A stretch of 64,000 nucleotides of DNA from Amycolatopsis marina (GTDB taxonomy: Bacteria > Actinomycetota > Actinomycetes > Mycobacteriales > Pseudonocardiaceae), in assembly GCF_900111885.1 (NCBI RefSeq), contig NZ_FOKG01000011.1, forward strand, positions 125,650 through 189,649, written 5' to 3'. Of the stretch, positions 10,691 to 19,473 are shown in pieces. A model generated the notes under the pieces. That model did no database searches, was not told where the DNA came from, and saw nothing but the letters and a program-made list of their open reading frames with translations. The translations under genes and the position numbers were made by a program. Position 1 is the first letter of the stretch; every line of letters begins with the position of its first letter.

Positions 10691-11413
10691 TCAGCGCTTC
10701 TGCCTGCGGCTACCCCCGTGCCAGTCCTCTTGTTCGCCCACCTCGTCCGCGCGCACGCCGAGCGCTCGCAGTTGCGGTAGCTCACGCAGACTGCGTTTCA
10801 GCTCGGCGAAACCCGGGAAGCGAGCCAGCCCGACCACGTGGTCCCAGAGTTCGACCGCCTGCTCCTCGGTGGGCAGGCGACTGATCACCGGACCGAAGAA
10901 CGCGACACCGGTGGGCGGTTGAAAGTGCAGGATGGGGGTTCCGACGTCCTTGCCGGTGAGTGCCAGCGCCTCGTCGGTCTCGGCACGGACGACCTTGTCC
11001 CAGCTGGCGTCGTCCAGTGCGTCGGCGAGCTCGCCCGGCAGGCCTGCGTCCGCCAGGACCGGCTCGGCGAACTCGCGGGTGCCGGAGTGTCCGGGCTCCG
11101 TACCTGCCACTGACTCCTGATCGAAGATGTGGGTTCCGAGCGCCACGTGCAACCGGGCGACCGCGTCCCGTCCGTGTTCGGCACGGGTACGGGCCGCCAC
11201 TCGCAGCAGCCGGAGGCCCGCGGTGTGTCCCGCCTCGTACTCCGGCGGGAACTGCGCGTCGTAGTCGACCGCCGCGTTCACCATACGCAGCGAGATGAAC
11301 CGCCAGTCCACCACGTAATCCCGCTTCGCCTGCACCATGCGCACCCATTTGCTGGTCATCCAGCAGAACGGGCACACAGGGTCGAAGTAGAAGTGAATGT
11401 CCGCGTCGGCCAT
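10691..11413 (-). CDS. DsbA-like mycothiol-dependent nitroreductase family protein
   Basis: A 240-aa thioredoxin-fold protein with a long helical insertion, of the DsbA/FrnE type found in Rv2466c. The redox motif is CPFC in FYFDPVCPFCWMTSKWV near the N-terminus, and the cis-Pro loop is TPILHFQPP late in the chain. Rv2466c is a mycothiol-dependent reductase that activates nitro-prodrugs; I infer a similar oxidoreductase here. ATG at 11413 is preferred to an upstream TTG because TAGGGT ends exactly 6 bases before it, giving a leaderless start. The C-terminal 20 residues are basic and extend past the usual fold. Confidence 0.75.
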   Translation of the reverse strand: MADADIHFYFDPVCPFCWMTSKWVRMVQAKRDYVVDWRFISLRMVNAAVDYDAQFPPEYEAGHTAGLRLLRVAARTRAEHGRDAVARLHVALGTHIFDQESVAGTEPGHSGTREFAEPVLADAGLPGELADALDDASWDKVVRAETDEALALTGKDVGTPILHFQPPTGVAFFGPVISRLPTEEQAVELWDHVVGLARFPGFAELKRSLRELPQLRALGVRADEVGEQEDWHGGSRRQKR

Positions 11414-11490
11414 ACACAAACCCTAAGCCGCGAGCGGTGGCCCTGCCGGGCCTGCGGGCCGACTTCCCCGGACTGGGCCGGGACCGGCGG

Positions 11491-11889
11491 TCACGGGAAC
11501 CCGGGGGCAGGCAGCGTGCGGGTGAGGATGTTCGCCTGCCGCATGCGGCCGTCCGCGGCGAATCGGCCGAAAAAATGGACCTCTATGGCGAGATCCCGTT
11601 TGGTGTCCTCCACATGCAACGTGTAGCGAGCGGCGAGCTGCTCCCCGTCCGTCAGCGCCTCATGCACCTCTACCCGGGCGGTGGGCTTTTTCTTGCGCAC
11701 CGGCCTCGTGTGCGCGATCAACTTGTCCCGGTCAAGTCGGTGTCCGTCGGCGATCTGGACGACGTCCGGCGTGTGGTACCGGTCGACGATCTGCCCCGCG
11801 TCCTCGTCGGTGTGGACGATGTCCTCGGTGAAGGACGTGACGAAGTCCGCGATGAACTGCTTGGGGTCGGTTCGGGCAAGGGAACCCAT
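11491..11889 (-). CDS. NTF2-like / SnoaL-like domain protein
   Basis: A 132-aa single-domain protein with the alpha+beta cone of the NTF2/SnoaL superfamily: helical start DPKQFIADFVTSFTEDIVHTDEDAGQIVDRYHTPDVVQIADGHRLDRD, then strands ending VEDTKRDLAIEVHFFGRFAADGRMRQANILTRTL. Function ranges from cyclases to binding proteins; none can be chosen. AGGAG precedes the ATG by about 5 bases. The promoter region carries a perfect dyad and a second degenerate copy, so the gene is likely under tight repression by a TetR- or MarR-type protein. Confidence 0.72.
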   Translation of the reverse strand: MGSLARTDPKQFIADFVTSFTEDIVHTDEDAGQIVDRYHTPDVVQIADGHRLDRDKLIAHTRPVRKKKPTARVEVHEALTDGEQLAARYTLHVEDTKRDLAIEVHFFGRFAADGRMRQANILTRTLPAPGFP

Positions 11890-11914
11890 GGTGCTCCTGT
11901 CGACGATCCGAGTA

Positions 11915-11971
11915 ACTCTTACAGGGTGTAAGAGTATCTACCGAACACGACCATTGACAAGGTGTAAGAGT
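11915..11971 (-). promoter_or_regulatory. Promoter and paired operators of the NTF2-like gene
   Basis: On the minus strand, TTGTCA (plus 11954-11959) and GATACT about 16 bases downstream form a sigma-70-like promoter. A perfect 9-bp inverted repeat, ACTCTTACA and TGTAAGAGT with a 3-base centre (11915-11935), overlaps the -10. A second copy with one intact arm (TGTAAGAGT at 11963-11971) covers the -35. Two phased operators on a promoter are typical of TetR repression; the cognate regulator is not identified. Confidence 0.6.
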
Positions 11972-12011
11972 TAGCGGGCGACTGCACTCACCCAGCTGAG
12001 CGGCCTGCCGT

Positions 12012-12193
12012 GTGCGTGACGAGTACCGGCGTCTCGCCGACCCGGATTGGGTCGCCCGGGCGGAGTGCGGTGATCGTGCCGTCTACATCCCGAACGGCTG
12101 CACCGGCTAGAGCGCTTCCGGACGTTCCCGGGCGGGAAATGGTCGAAGATCAGCGACAACGCGGGCTACTACACCGTCAACGTGACCTGTTGA
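12012..12193 (+). pseudogene. Frameshifted small ORF remnant
   Basis: A GTG-started frame reads VRDEYRRLADPDWVARAECG, then DRAVYIPNGCTG and a stop at 12110. Reading continues sensibly in another frame from about 12101 as LERFRTFPGGKWSKISDNAG, then YYTVNVTC and a stop at 12193. The two pieces together resemble the C-terminal part of a small secreted beta-rich protein interrupted by a one-base indel. Neither half has a good Shine-Dalgarno. No family is recognised; it may also be chance. Confidence 0.3.
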
Positions 12194-12210
12194 CCCGCGC
12201 GGTCTCGCCG

Positions 12211-12630
12211 TCAGTCCCCGATACCGTCGAGGGCCGTGAGCAGCGGGCCGGGCCTGCTCACCCGGCCGAGCACGGCCACCTCGACCTCCGTCACCTTCGG
12301 CGCGAGCCGGGCGTGTTCGGCGAGGCCACGAGAACTGAGATAAACCCGCACCTTCCGGCGATCCGCCAGGTCGACCTCCCGGTAGGCAGCCGCCGCGGTC
12401 ACCAGCCGATCGACCACCCGGGTGAGGGTGGGACCGGTTGCCATCGTTCGCGCCGTGAGTTCGGACATCGTCAGCCCGCCCGCGGCCGCGAGCGCGTCCA
12501 GCACCAGCCACTGGTCGAACGTGACCCCCTCGGGCCGCAGCACCTGCTCGACCCGTGCCGTCACCGTCCGCGCCGCCCTGACCAGTCTGCTGCTCAGCCC
12601 CACCCCGGCACCGGTGTCGCGTACGTCCAT
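12211..12630 (-). CDS. MarR-family regulator of the amidase locus
   Basis: A 139-aa winged-helix MarR protein: dimer helix at the N-terminus, HTH in LTMSELTARTMATGPTLTRVVDRLV, and the wing in REVDLADRRKVRVYLSSRGLAEH. ATG follows AGGGGACC. It is divergent from the amiC-like gene with 105 bases between starts. Mycobacterial acetamidase loci also carry local regulators beside amiC, so I infer that it represses the downstream amidase operon and itself. The ligand may be a short-chain amide or be sensed via the AmiC-like protein. TACAAT at 12667-12672 (minus strand) is a plausible -10. Confidence 0.82.
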   Translation of the reverse strand: MDVRDTGAGVGLSSRLVRAARTVTARVEQVLRPEGVTFDQWLVLDALAAAGGLTMSELTARTMATGPTLTRVVDRLVTAAAAYREVDLADRRKVRVYLSSRGLAEHARLAPKVTEVEVAVLGRVSRPGPLLTALDGIGD

Positions 12631-12666
12631 GGTCCCCTGTCCTCACCCTTGCGCGAATTCCTTCCA

Positions 12667-12697
12667 ATTGTAAGACTTCCACCTGAAACTGATTCAG
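12667..12697. promoter_or_regulatory. marR/amiC intergenic promoter with dyad
   Basis: A minus-strand -10-like TACAAT (12667-12672) faces marR. An inverted repeat CTGAA-N5-TTCAG (12683-12697) covers the expected -35. It is a candidate MarR operator; the assignment is by position only. Confidence 0.4.
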
Positions 12698-12735
12698 TCG
12701 ACGGGGAGGCGGCCCACGCCCGTTCGGAGTCCCTC

Positions 12736-13818
12736 ATGGCAACCGGCCCGGTGATCCTGGATCGCGGTCGCGCGGACCTGTGGCGCGTCGCAATGGTGGT
12801 CCCCCTGCAGGGACCGGCAGGCCTGTTCGGACCTTCCTGCGAAGCGATCACCGATCTGGCGGTGCGCGAACTCAACGAGCGCGGCGGAATACTGGGCCGC
12901 GAGGTCGTCGCCGAGGTTGTCGACGGCGGCGCCGCACCCGAGATCGTCGCCACCGAACTGCGCGCGTTGGTGGAGCGGGGCGCGGTGGACGCGGTCACCG
13001 GCTGGCACATCTCCTCGGTGCGGCACGCGATCGCGCCGGTACTCGCCGATCGTGTCCCGTACGTGTACACCTCGCTGTACGAGGGCGGCGAACGCAGGCC
13101 GGGCGTCTTCTGCTCGGGCGAGACCCCACGGTGCCAGATCGCGCCCGCACTGCGCTGGCTGCGGGACAACCTCGGTGCCCGCGACTGGTTCATCGTCGGC
13201 GACGACTACGTCTGGCCGCGCGGATCGACGGCGGCCGTCCATCAGTACGCACGGGAACTCGGCCTACGGATCCGCGGTGAGACGTTCGTCGGGCTCGGAA
13301 CGCCCGACATGGGCCGAGCCGTGGATCTGGTGCGCGACGCCGGCTGCGACGGGGTGCTGATGCTGCTCGTCGGACAGGACGCGGTCGAGTTCAACCGCTG
13401 CTTCGCCGCACGGGGTCTGCACGAGCGCCTACTGCGATTCAGCCCGTTGATGGAAGAGAACATGCTGATCGCGAGTGGCGAGGCGAGCACGAAGAACCTG
13501 TTCGTCGCCGCGGGCTACTTCCGATCGCTGGTGTCCGCGGGAGCGATGGACCTGCTGGGTTCGTATGTGCGGTTGCACGGCGTGCACGCGCCACCGCTGA
13601 ACAACGCCGCGGAGTCGTGTTACGAGGGCCTGCACACGCTGGCCCAGCTCACCCACAGGGCAGGTAGTGCCGACCTGCGCGACCTGAACGCGGCGATCGA
13701 CGGCACCGCCTACGACGGGCCGCGCGGCACCATGGAGTTCCACGGTCCGCAAGCCGCCCAGCACGTCCACCTCGCGGTTGCCGACGGGTACGAGTTCGAC
13801 GTCGTGACCCGGCTGTAA
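12736..13818 (+). CDS. amiC: AmiC-like amide-binding sensor (ABC substrate-binding fold)
   Basis: A 360-aa type I periplasmic-binding-fold protein without signal peptide, matching AmiC / urea-short-chain-amide binding proteins. It opens with WRVAMVVPLQGPAGLFGPSCEAITDLAVRELNERGG, continues through AVTGWHISSVRHAIAPVLADRVPYVYTSLYEGGE and ends with AAIDGTAYDGPRGTMEF. In Pseudomonas AmiC is a cytoplasmic amide sensor that holds the antiterminator AmiR; no AmiR is visible here, so it probably acts through another partner, perhaps the MarR protein. ATG at 12736 has GGAG 6 bases upstream; reading further upstream overlaps the marR promoter. It heads the amiC-amiS-amiE-amiB gene order. Confidence 0.82.
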   Translation: MATGPVILDRGRADLWRVAMVVPLQGPAGLFGPSCEAITDLAVRELNERGGILGREVVAEVVDGGAAPEIVATELRALVERGAVDAVTGWHISSVRHAIAPVLADRVPYVYTSLYEGGERRPGVFCSGETPRCQIAPALRWLRDNLGARDWFIVGDDYVWPRGSTAAVHQYARELGLRIRGETFVGLGTPDMGRAVDLVRDAGCDGVLMLLVGQDAVEFNRCFAARGLHERLLRFSPLMEENMLIASGEASTKNLFVAAGYFRSLVSAGAMDLLGSYVRLHGVHAPPLNNAAESCYEGLHTLAQLTHRAGSADLRDLNAAIDGTAYDGPRGTMEFHGPQAAQHVHLAVADGYEFDVVTRL

Positions 13819-13866
13819 CTCCCGATCGGCGACGAAATCTTGACGGCACCGCCTCGACCATTTACT

Positions 13867-13891
13867 TTCATTTGAAATTACTTCATTTGAA
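13867..13891. promoter_or_regulatory. Twin TTCATTTGAA repeats upstream of amiS
   Basis: Two identical 10-base copies of TTCATTTGAA (13867-13876 and 13882-13891) lie in the amiC-amiS gap, 15 bases apart start to start. Each copy is a dyad (TTCA/TGAA). AT-rich composition in an otherwise GC-rich operon suggests an operator and internal promoter for amiS-amiE-amiB. Confidence 0.5.
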
Positions 13892-13928
13892 CATAACTCG
13901 CTGGACCCTCACCTGATGGGAGGCCAGG

Positions 13929-14558
13929 ATGAACAACGTCGGTCTGCTCTACGTCGGCGCGGTGCTGCTGGTGAACGGGTTGATGCTGCTCGGCCGCGTA
14001 CCTCCTCGGTCGGCGGGCGCGCTGAACCTCTTCGTCGGCGCCCTGCAGTGTCTTACACCGACAGTGCTGATAGTGCAGGCGGGCGGCGACGCCGACGCGA
14101 TACTGGCGGCGTCCGGGCTGTATCTGTTCGGCTTCACTTACCTCTACGTCGGAGTGGCGAACCTCGCGGGCCTCGAACCGGAGGGTGTCGGCTGGTTCTC
14201 GCTGTTCGTCGCGGGTTGTGCCGTGGTGTACGCGGGCCTGTCCTTCTGGCGCAACGGTGATCCGGTGTTCGGTGTCATCTGGCTGGCGTGGGCTCTGTTG
14301 TGGACGCTGTTCTTCCTCGTGCTCGGACTGGGCAGACAGGAACTGACCAGGTTCACCGGCTGGGCGGTGGTTCTGCTCAGTCAGCCCACGTGCACGGTCC
14401 CCGCCTTCCTCGCGATGACCGGGGCCTACCGCTCGAACACCGGCACCGGCCTGCTCGCCGCGGCCGTCGCCGCGGCGCTCATCGGACTCGCCGCACTGCT
14501 CGCGTCCCGATCGCGGGACACCTCCCCCGCCACCGCTCGAGCCGCCGCAACGGCCTGA
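13929..14558 (+). CDS. amiS: AmiS/UreI-family amide or urea channel
   Basis: A 209-aa integral membrane protein with six predicted helices (about residues 4-22, 28-49, 54-75, 84-102, 107-128 and 130-180 region) and the AmiS/UreI signatures [47 protein letters not shown] and the closing hydrophobic pair. It probably admits short-chain amides into the cell for AmiE. GGAGG lies 6 bases before the ATG. The last 20 residues are Ala/Thr-rich. It sits between the sensor and the amidase, and may have its own promoter. Confidence 0.88.
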   Translation: MNNVGLLYVGAVLLVNGLMLLGRVPPRSAGALNLFVGALQCLTPTVLIVQAGGDADAILAASGLYLFGFTYLYVGVANLAGLEPEGVGWFSLFVAGCAVVYAGLSFWRNGDPVFGVIWLAWALLWTLFFLVLGLGRQELTRFTGWAVVLLSQPTCTVPAFLAMTGAYRSNTGTGLLAAAVAAALIGLAALLASRSRDTSPATARAAATA

Positions 14559-14593
14559 CTACCGCGCACCAGCACCACAACCGAAGGAGAAAC

Positions 14594-15631
14594 ATGCGAC
14601 ACGGAGACATTTCCGCCAGCCCCGACACCGTCGGCATCGCGGTGGTGAACTACAAGATGCCCCGGCTGCACACGAAGTCCGAGGTACTCGACAACGCTCG
14701 CAAGATCGCCGACATGGTCGTCGGCATGAAGAGCGGTTTGCCCGGCATGGACCTGGTCGTGTTCCCCGAGTACTCGACCCAGGGCATCATGTACGACCCG
14801 GACGAGATGTTCGCCACGGCCGCCACCGTCCCCGGCGAGGAGACCGACATCTTCGCCGCCGCCTGCAGGGAGGCCGGCACGTGGGGCGTCTTCTCGATCA
14901 CCGGTGAACGGCACGAGGAGCATCCCGACAAGCCGCCCTACAACACCCTCGTGCTGATCAACGACCGCGGCGACATCGTGCAGAAATACCGCAAGATTCT
15001 GCCGTGGTGCCCGATCGAGGGCTGGTATCCGGGTGACACGACGTACGTGACCGCGGGCCCGAAGGGTATGAAGGTCTCGCTGATCATCTGCGACGACGGC
15101 AACTACCCGGAGATCTGGCGCGACTGCGCGATGAAGGGCGCCGAACTGATCGTGCGCTGCCAGGGTTACATGTATCCGGCCAAGGACCAGCAGGTGCTGA
15201 TGGCCAAGGCCATGGCGTGGGCCAACAACTGCTACGTCGCCGTCGCCAACGCCGCGGGCTTCGACGGCGTCTACTCCTATTTCGGCCACTCCTCGATCAT
15301 CGGCTTCGACGGTCGCACCCTCGGCGAGACCGGCGAGGAGGAGTACGGAATCCAGTACGCGCAACTGTCGCTGTCGGCGATCCGGGACGCACGCGAGAAC
15401 GACCAGTCGCAGAACCATCTCTTCAAACTGCTGCACCGGGGTTACTCGGGCGTGCACGCGGCAGGCGACGGCGACACGGGCGTGGCCGACTGCCCGTTCG
15501 ACTTCTACAAGCTGTGGGTGACCGACGCCCAGAAAGCCCAGGAGAACGTGCAGGCCATCACCAGGGACACCGTCGGCGTGGCGGAATGCCGCGTCGGCTC
15601 GCTCCCGGTCGAACGGGCCAGAGAGGCCTAA
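14594..15631 (+). CDS. amiE: Aliphatic amidase (acylamide amidohydrolase)
   Basis: A 345-aa nitrilase-superfamily amidase that hydrolyses short aliphatic amides such as acetamide to the acid and ammonia, in the cytoplasm. Counting from the chosen ATG, the catalytic triad falls on the family positions: Glu59 (VVFPEYS), Lys134 (KYRKILPW) and Cys166 (SLIICDDGN), with Glu142 following in [10 protein letters not shown]. Length equals that of known AmiE. AAGGAG precedes the ATG by 6 bases. It lies directly after amiS and before the AmiB-like ATPase, so it is the enzymatic core of the locus, supplying nitrogen and carbon from amides. Confidence 0.95.
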   Translation: MRHGDISASPDTVGIAVVNYKMPRLHTKSEVLDNARKIADMVVGMKSGLPGMDLVVFPEYSTQGIMYDPDEMFATAATVPGEETDIFAAACREAGTWGVFSITGERHEEHPDKPPYNTLVLINDRGDIVQKYRKILPWCPIEGWYPGDTTYVTAGPKGMKVSLIICDDGNYPEIWRDCAMKGAELIVRCQGYMYPAKDQQVLMAKAMAWANNCYVAVANAAGFDGVYSYFGHSSIIGFDGRTLGETGEEEYGIQYAQLSLSAIRDARENDQSQNHLFKLLHRGYSGVHAAGDGDTGVADCPFDFYKLWVTDAQKAQENVQAITRDTVGVAECRVGSLPVERAREA

Positions 15632-15665
15632 ACGACCGGCCCGCCACCACCGACCGGAGCCATGG

Positions 15666-16736
15666 ATGCCCTACCTGACCGACATGTTCCACGAGCAGAA
15701 CCGGCACCGGACCGGTGCCGGTGCCTCTCCCCCGGACGGCATCGCCGCCCAGAACGAGCGACAGGAACCACCGGACAACGCGGCGAACGCCGTCGCGGCC
15801 CGGCTACGTAGCCGGGTACTCGGCCAGGATCGTGCCGTCGAGGCGGTCGTGCGCGCCACGGTGCTCGCCAGCGCGGGCGCGCACGACCCGGACCGGCCAC
15901 TCGCCAATCTTCTTCTCGTCGGCCCGACCGGTGTCGGCAAGACCGAACTGGTGCGACGGGTGGCGGCCGAACTGCGGTCTGGCCCCGACGATCTGTGCAG
16001 GGTGGACATGAGCGCACTCGCGCAGGAGCACTACGCGGCCTCGTTCAGCGGAGCCCCGCCGGGATACGCTGGGAGCAAGGAGGGAATCAGCGTCTTCGAC
16101 CGATCCACAGTGGAGGGAGACCCCTACCGGCCGGGCATCGTCCTCTTCGACGAGGTCGAGAAGGCGCACCCGGCCGTGCTGCGGGCACTGCTACACGTGC
16201 TGGACACCGGCGTGCTGCGGCTCGCGAACGGCAGGGAGACGATCTCGTTCCGCAACAGCTTCGTGTTCCTGACCTCCAACCTGGGGTCGGCCGAACTCGC
16301 CCGGCGCCGCGCGAACCGGTGGCGCAGGGTCCTCCCCCGCAGCGAGCGGGCAGTGCTCTCCCGCGCGCTGACCGAGTTCTTCGACCCGGAGTTCCTCAAT
16401 CGGATCGACGAAATCGTCGAGTTCGCGGAGATCGATCCGGACACCGCCGTCGAGGTGACCAGGTTGGAGGTGGAACTGTTGCGTCGCCGGATGCGCGGGC
16501 GCGGCGTGCGCCTCGACGTCGACGACACGACTGTCCAGCTGCTCGCGCGGCGTGGTTTCGATCCGGTATACGGAGCCAGGGCCCTGCGCCGTCACCTGCG
16601 GACCGAGCTCGCGGCACCGGTCGCCGCAGAACTGGTCCGCGTACGGCGGGGTGGAACGGACCCGGTGCACATCACCGTGCGCGTCGCGGGCGGCCGGATC
16701 ACCGCGTCTGCCGTCCGGCCGGAGGACGACCGGTAG
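15666..16736 (+). CDS. amiB: AmiB-like AAA+ (ClpB/ClpA-type) ATPase
   Basis: A 356-aa protein with a single ClpB-type AAA+ module. Walker A is GPTGVGKTELVRRVA (about residue 85), Walker B is IVLFDEVEKAHP, sensor-1 lies in NSFVFLTSNLGS and the arginine-finger region is EFFDPEFLNRIDEIVEF. A short C-terminal lid carries GFDPVYGARALRRHL. It lacks the N domain, middle domain and second AAA ring of ClpB. Pseudomonas amidase operons encode a similar AmiB, proposed to be a chaperone for the amidase oligomer. It follows amiE by 34 bases, so co-transcription is likely. Confidence 0.82.
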   Translation: MPYLTDMFHEQNRHRTGAGASPPDGIAAQNERQEPPDNAANAVAARLRSRVLGQDRAVEAVVRATVLASAGAHDPDRPLANLLLVGPTGVGKTELVRRVAAELRSGPDDLCRVDMSALAQEHYAASFSGAPPGYAGSKEGISVFDRSTVEGDPYRPGIVLFDEVEKAHPAVLRALLHVLDTGVLRLANGRETISFRNSFVFLTSNLGSAELARRRANRWRRVLPRSERAVLSRALTEFFDPEFLNRIDEIVEFAEIDPDTAVEVTRLEVELLRRRMRGRGVRLDVDDTTVQLLARRGFDPVYGARALRRHLRTELAAPVAAELVRVRRGGTDPVHITVRVAGGRITASAVRPEDDR

Positions 16737-16781
16737 TCCACCCCTCGCGCCGCGTCCGCCCACTCACCGATTCGCCCCGTT

Positions 16782-17810
16782 CTACATGCCGCCGCAGGTG
16801 CCCCGCTCTCCGTAGGGGACCGCGTCATAGCCGGACAGGTCGTAGTTCGCCAGCTCGCCAACCGCGGCAGCCTGGAGCACCGCGACGGTCGGGATGCGGA
16901 AGAGGTTCTCCAGCTGTCCGTTGCTCTTCTGTCCGACCGAACGCACTTCGTAGAAGATCGCTCCCTGGGTCGGTGTCTCGGCCACCGGCTGCTCACCGGC
17001 CGGTGCGGTTCCGCCCATCAACATCCGGGACAGGACGGCATTCGTGATGTCGATGTCCGGGTACTTCGCGACGTTGACCGGGCCGTAACCCGCGAGGGCG
17101 TCGACGCTGACCATCGCCATCGCCCGGTTCGTCTGCCATTGCTGTTCGGTCATTCGCGACGGCGAGATCGAGCGGGCACCGATCTGGAACTGGTTGAGGT
17201 CGTCGGTGCCCTCGACCACGGGCGCTTCGCTCATGTGGTGCAGGTCCAGTGCGTAGGTCGGGGCCGTGTCCCGCCACAACCGCCAGAACGCCGGTGACTC
17301 CGGCTGCACGAAGTTCTCCCAGTCCCGGTTGAGGTCGGTACGGGTAGGTGTCGTGCTCTGCCGGATGTTCGCCTCGGCGCCGTCCGGGTTGTACATCGGG
17401 ATGACCACCACCGTGAGGTTCTCGCGCACCTGCCGGGCCCATGGGCTTCCCGAGGCCAACCAGTCGAGTATCTGCAGCACCGCCTCCGTGCTGTGCAGTT
17501 CGTCGCCGTGGATACGGGCCTGCAACCAGAAGGTCCGCGGACCGTCGCCGACCGTGGCGTACAGCAGATCCCGGCCCTCGCCTGACGTTCCGGTGCTGGC
17601 GACGTCGACCCGTCCGCCGGAGGTGCGCTCGATGCGATCGAGTTCCCGCACCACGTCGTCGTAGCCCGCGACGCTGGCCCGGCTGACGTGCTGCTGGTCC
17701 TGGATGCACGGCCCGCCCGGCCGGTGCGGAGCCTGGGCCGAAGCGAGTGGCGTGGCCATACCGGTGGCCAGCAGGGCGGTCACCGCGGTGAGGGTCAGGA
17801 TGCGACGCAT
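16782..17810 (-). CDS. Secreted M14-family zinc carboxypeptidase
   Basis: A 342-aa exported peptidase. ATG at 17810 follows GGGAG and opens a signal peptide (MRRILTLTAVTALLATGMATPLASAQA). The M14 zinc-binding motif is HGDELHSTE (His about 99, Glu about 102), the third ligand is His in LDLHHMSE (about 191), and the catalytic Glu is likely in IFYEVRSVGQ (about 286). TDLNRDWENF carries the substrate-binding Asn-Arg pair. It probably trims C-terminal residues of extracellular peptides or cell-wall stems. The gene stands alone, convergent with amiB. Confidence 0.88.
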   Translation of the reverse strand: MRRILTLTAVTALLATGMATPLASAQAPHRPGGPCIQDQQHVSRASVAGYDDVVRELDRIERTSGGRVDVASTGTSGEGRDLLYATVGDGPRTFWLQARIHGDELHSTEAVLQILDWLASGSPWARQVRENLTVVVIPMYNPDGAEANIRQSTTPTRTDLNRDWENFVQPESPAFWRLWRDTAPTYALDLHHMSEAPVVEGTDDLNQFQIGARSISPSRMTEQQWQTNRAMAMVSVDALAGYGPVNVAKYPDIDITNAVLSRMLMGGTAPAGEQPVAETPTQGAIFYEVRSVGQKSNGQLENLFRIPTVAVLQAAAVGELANYDLSGYDAVPYGERGTCGGM

Positions 17811-17866
17811 TACATCTCCCAGTGCTCCTGCGGACACGCCGTTGTGCCTCGCGTCGGCTGTCCTTT

Positions 17867-18732
17867 CTATCCCGCCGGACCAGCGGCCGCAAGGAGTGTT
17901 TGGGCGAACGCCCGTGGGACTGTGCGCTCCCTGCCGCGGACGGCGCCGAACCCGTGACACTGCACATTGGCGTGAATCTTGTCGCCCACGTCGGGGACCT
18001 GCGGCCCGCCAAGGCTCATGCAGTAGAAGATCGCGGTGAACTTGGTCCGCGCGTACGGCGTGAGCTGCATGGTGAACCCCGCGTCGACCAGTGCGACCAA
18101 ACCGTCTGCCCGGAAGTAGAGGTCTCCCGGATGCAGCTCGCGAGCTGGTCGACAATGTGCACCACCGGCACGCCACGCAGCGGGGGCAGCAACGCGAGTA
18201 GCCGGGCGCAGCCGCGGAGCAACGTAAGGTCGACTGCCAGCAACCGTTCGATTCCTGGTCTGCGGACCTTCACCGCCAGTACCCGGCCGTCGTGCTCCGT
18301 GACCCGGTACACGCAGGCGATGCTGCCGGCCGCTGCCGGTTCGAGGCGCCGTGCCGTGATCGTCCGGCCGAGGTCGCCGAGGTGCCGCCGCAGCACGGAA
18401 GCCATGTCCGCGGCAGGGGGCGCGGGCACGGCGTCATGCAGTCGTGACAGCCCGTGGCACACACGCGGCGGCAGCAGATCCACCCGAGTGCTGAGCAACT
18501 GTGCCGTCTTGATGAAAGCAGGCCCCAGCCGGGACACCGTCGTAGCCAGCCAGTCGGCGAAGTCTGGCGTCCTTCCGCGGCAGCTGAGCCATCCCCAGAG
18601 CGCGATCCGGCTGGCGAGAATGCCCACGATCCGCACTCCGCGGGCCCCGATCTCCGCCTTGGCGGGCCTCGAAACCGCAGCGCCGTCAAGAGGGTGCAGT
18701 CGCCGCTGTCCTGTCCGTGCACGACTCCCCAA
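17867..18732 (-). pseudogene. Broken aarF/UbiB-like kinase gene
   Basis: The 5' part (18732 to about 18130) encodes an ABC1/AarF N-terminus: FADWLATTVSRLGPAFIKTAQLLSTRVDLLP (KxGQ-like region), and GSIACVYRVTEHDGRVLAVKVRRPGIERLL with the Lys of VKVRRPG. It then jumps, with a frame change, into the C-lobe piece LHPGDLYFRADGLVALVDAGFT (18150-18075), which in intact homologues lies about 100 residues further on. The segment holding the E-lobe and part of the catalytic loop is therefore deleted, and the reading frame broken. The tail to 17867 is scrambled. An intact paralogue is at 57445-59403. Confidence 0.75.
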
Positions 18733-18877
18733 TCATGACTACTTTCCGCAACCTAATCGACACTAAGCGAATTCAAGCCGCTTGCCAGCCCAATTCACCA
18801 GGTCTGATGACGCACGACCGACTTCGGCTGGCCCGCCGGGCCGCGGCTTGTCGGAGGAATCCGCGATAATTCCGGTC

Positions 18878-19219
18878 ATGGGTGTCGAAAGCGGTCAGTT
18901 CCTGCGACTGGTGAATGCTCTGCCGGGCATCGATCGCGCGCAGGGCGGCGAGTACACGTCGTTCAGCGTGCACGGGAAGCGTTTCGGGTACTACTGGCCG
19001 CGCACACAGACGGTGGGACTGAAGCAGACACTGCACGAGCAGCTCGCCCTGGTGTCGGAGCGGCCGGACGTGTTCGAGGTGCAGTTCACCACGGGCAGCT
19101 TCGGCTGGGTCGTGGTGTATCTGGCCGGCATCGACGCCGACGAACTCGCCGAACTCGTCTACGAGGCCTGGCGCCTGTCCGCACCGGAGGCCCTCATCGA
19201 GGAGCGCCCGGCGCCATAG
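18878..19219 (+). CDS. MmcQ/YjbR-family protein
   Basis: A 113-aa protein of the MmcQ/YjbR fold (CyaY-like): FLRLVNALPGIDRAQGGEYTSFSVHGKRFGYYWPRTQTVGLKQTLHEQLALVSERPDVFEV, then GWVVVYLAGIDADELAELVYEAWRLSAP. The family is annotated as DNA-binding but its role is unclear. ATG at 18878 is favoured over a longer reading from 18782 because homology begins there and GATAAT ends 7 bases before it, suggesting a leaderless transcript. It stands alone between the aarF remnant and an M23 peptidase gene. Confidence 0.8.
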   Translation: MGVESGQFLRLVNALPGIDRAQGGEYTSFSVHGKRFGYYWPRTQTVGLKQTLHEQLALVSERPDVFEVQFTTGSFGWVVVYLAGIDADELAELVYEAWRLSAPEALIEERPAP

Positions 19220-19473
19220 CGAAGTGCCGATCCGCGGACTCGCGAAACAGTAACCCAGCACACATCTGTCCGCGCAACCGCAATGCAGTGTGTGTTCAGT
19301 CGGCCACAGTGCGCCGAGAATTGCCGAATTTGTGACCTAATTGTTGTGGCGCGCATCAAGTTTCATGGTGCTGACGAAAAGGCTCGCGGATAGTTCGCGG
19401 AGGCCTTGCCCGAGCATTACCCAGCAGAGTTACACGGCTGTGATTGCTCACGTCATTTTTATGGAGTTACTAC

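Noticed and set aside
19220-19473. Possible ydaO-type c-di-AMP riboswitch or Crp-like site before the M23 peptidase gene
   Set aside because: No conserved riboswitch core could be read; GTGA-N4-TCAC at 19440-19451 has the wrong spacing for a Crp site.
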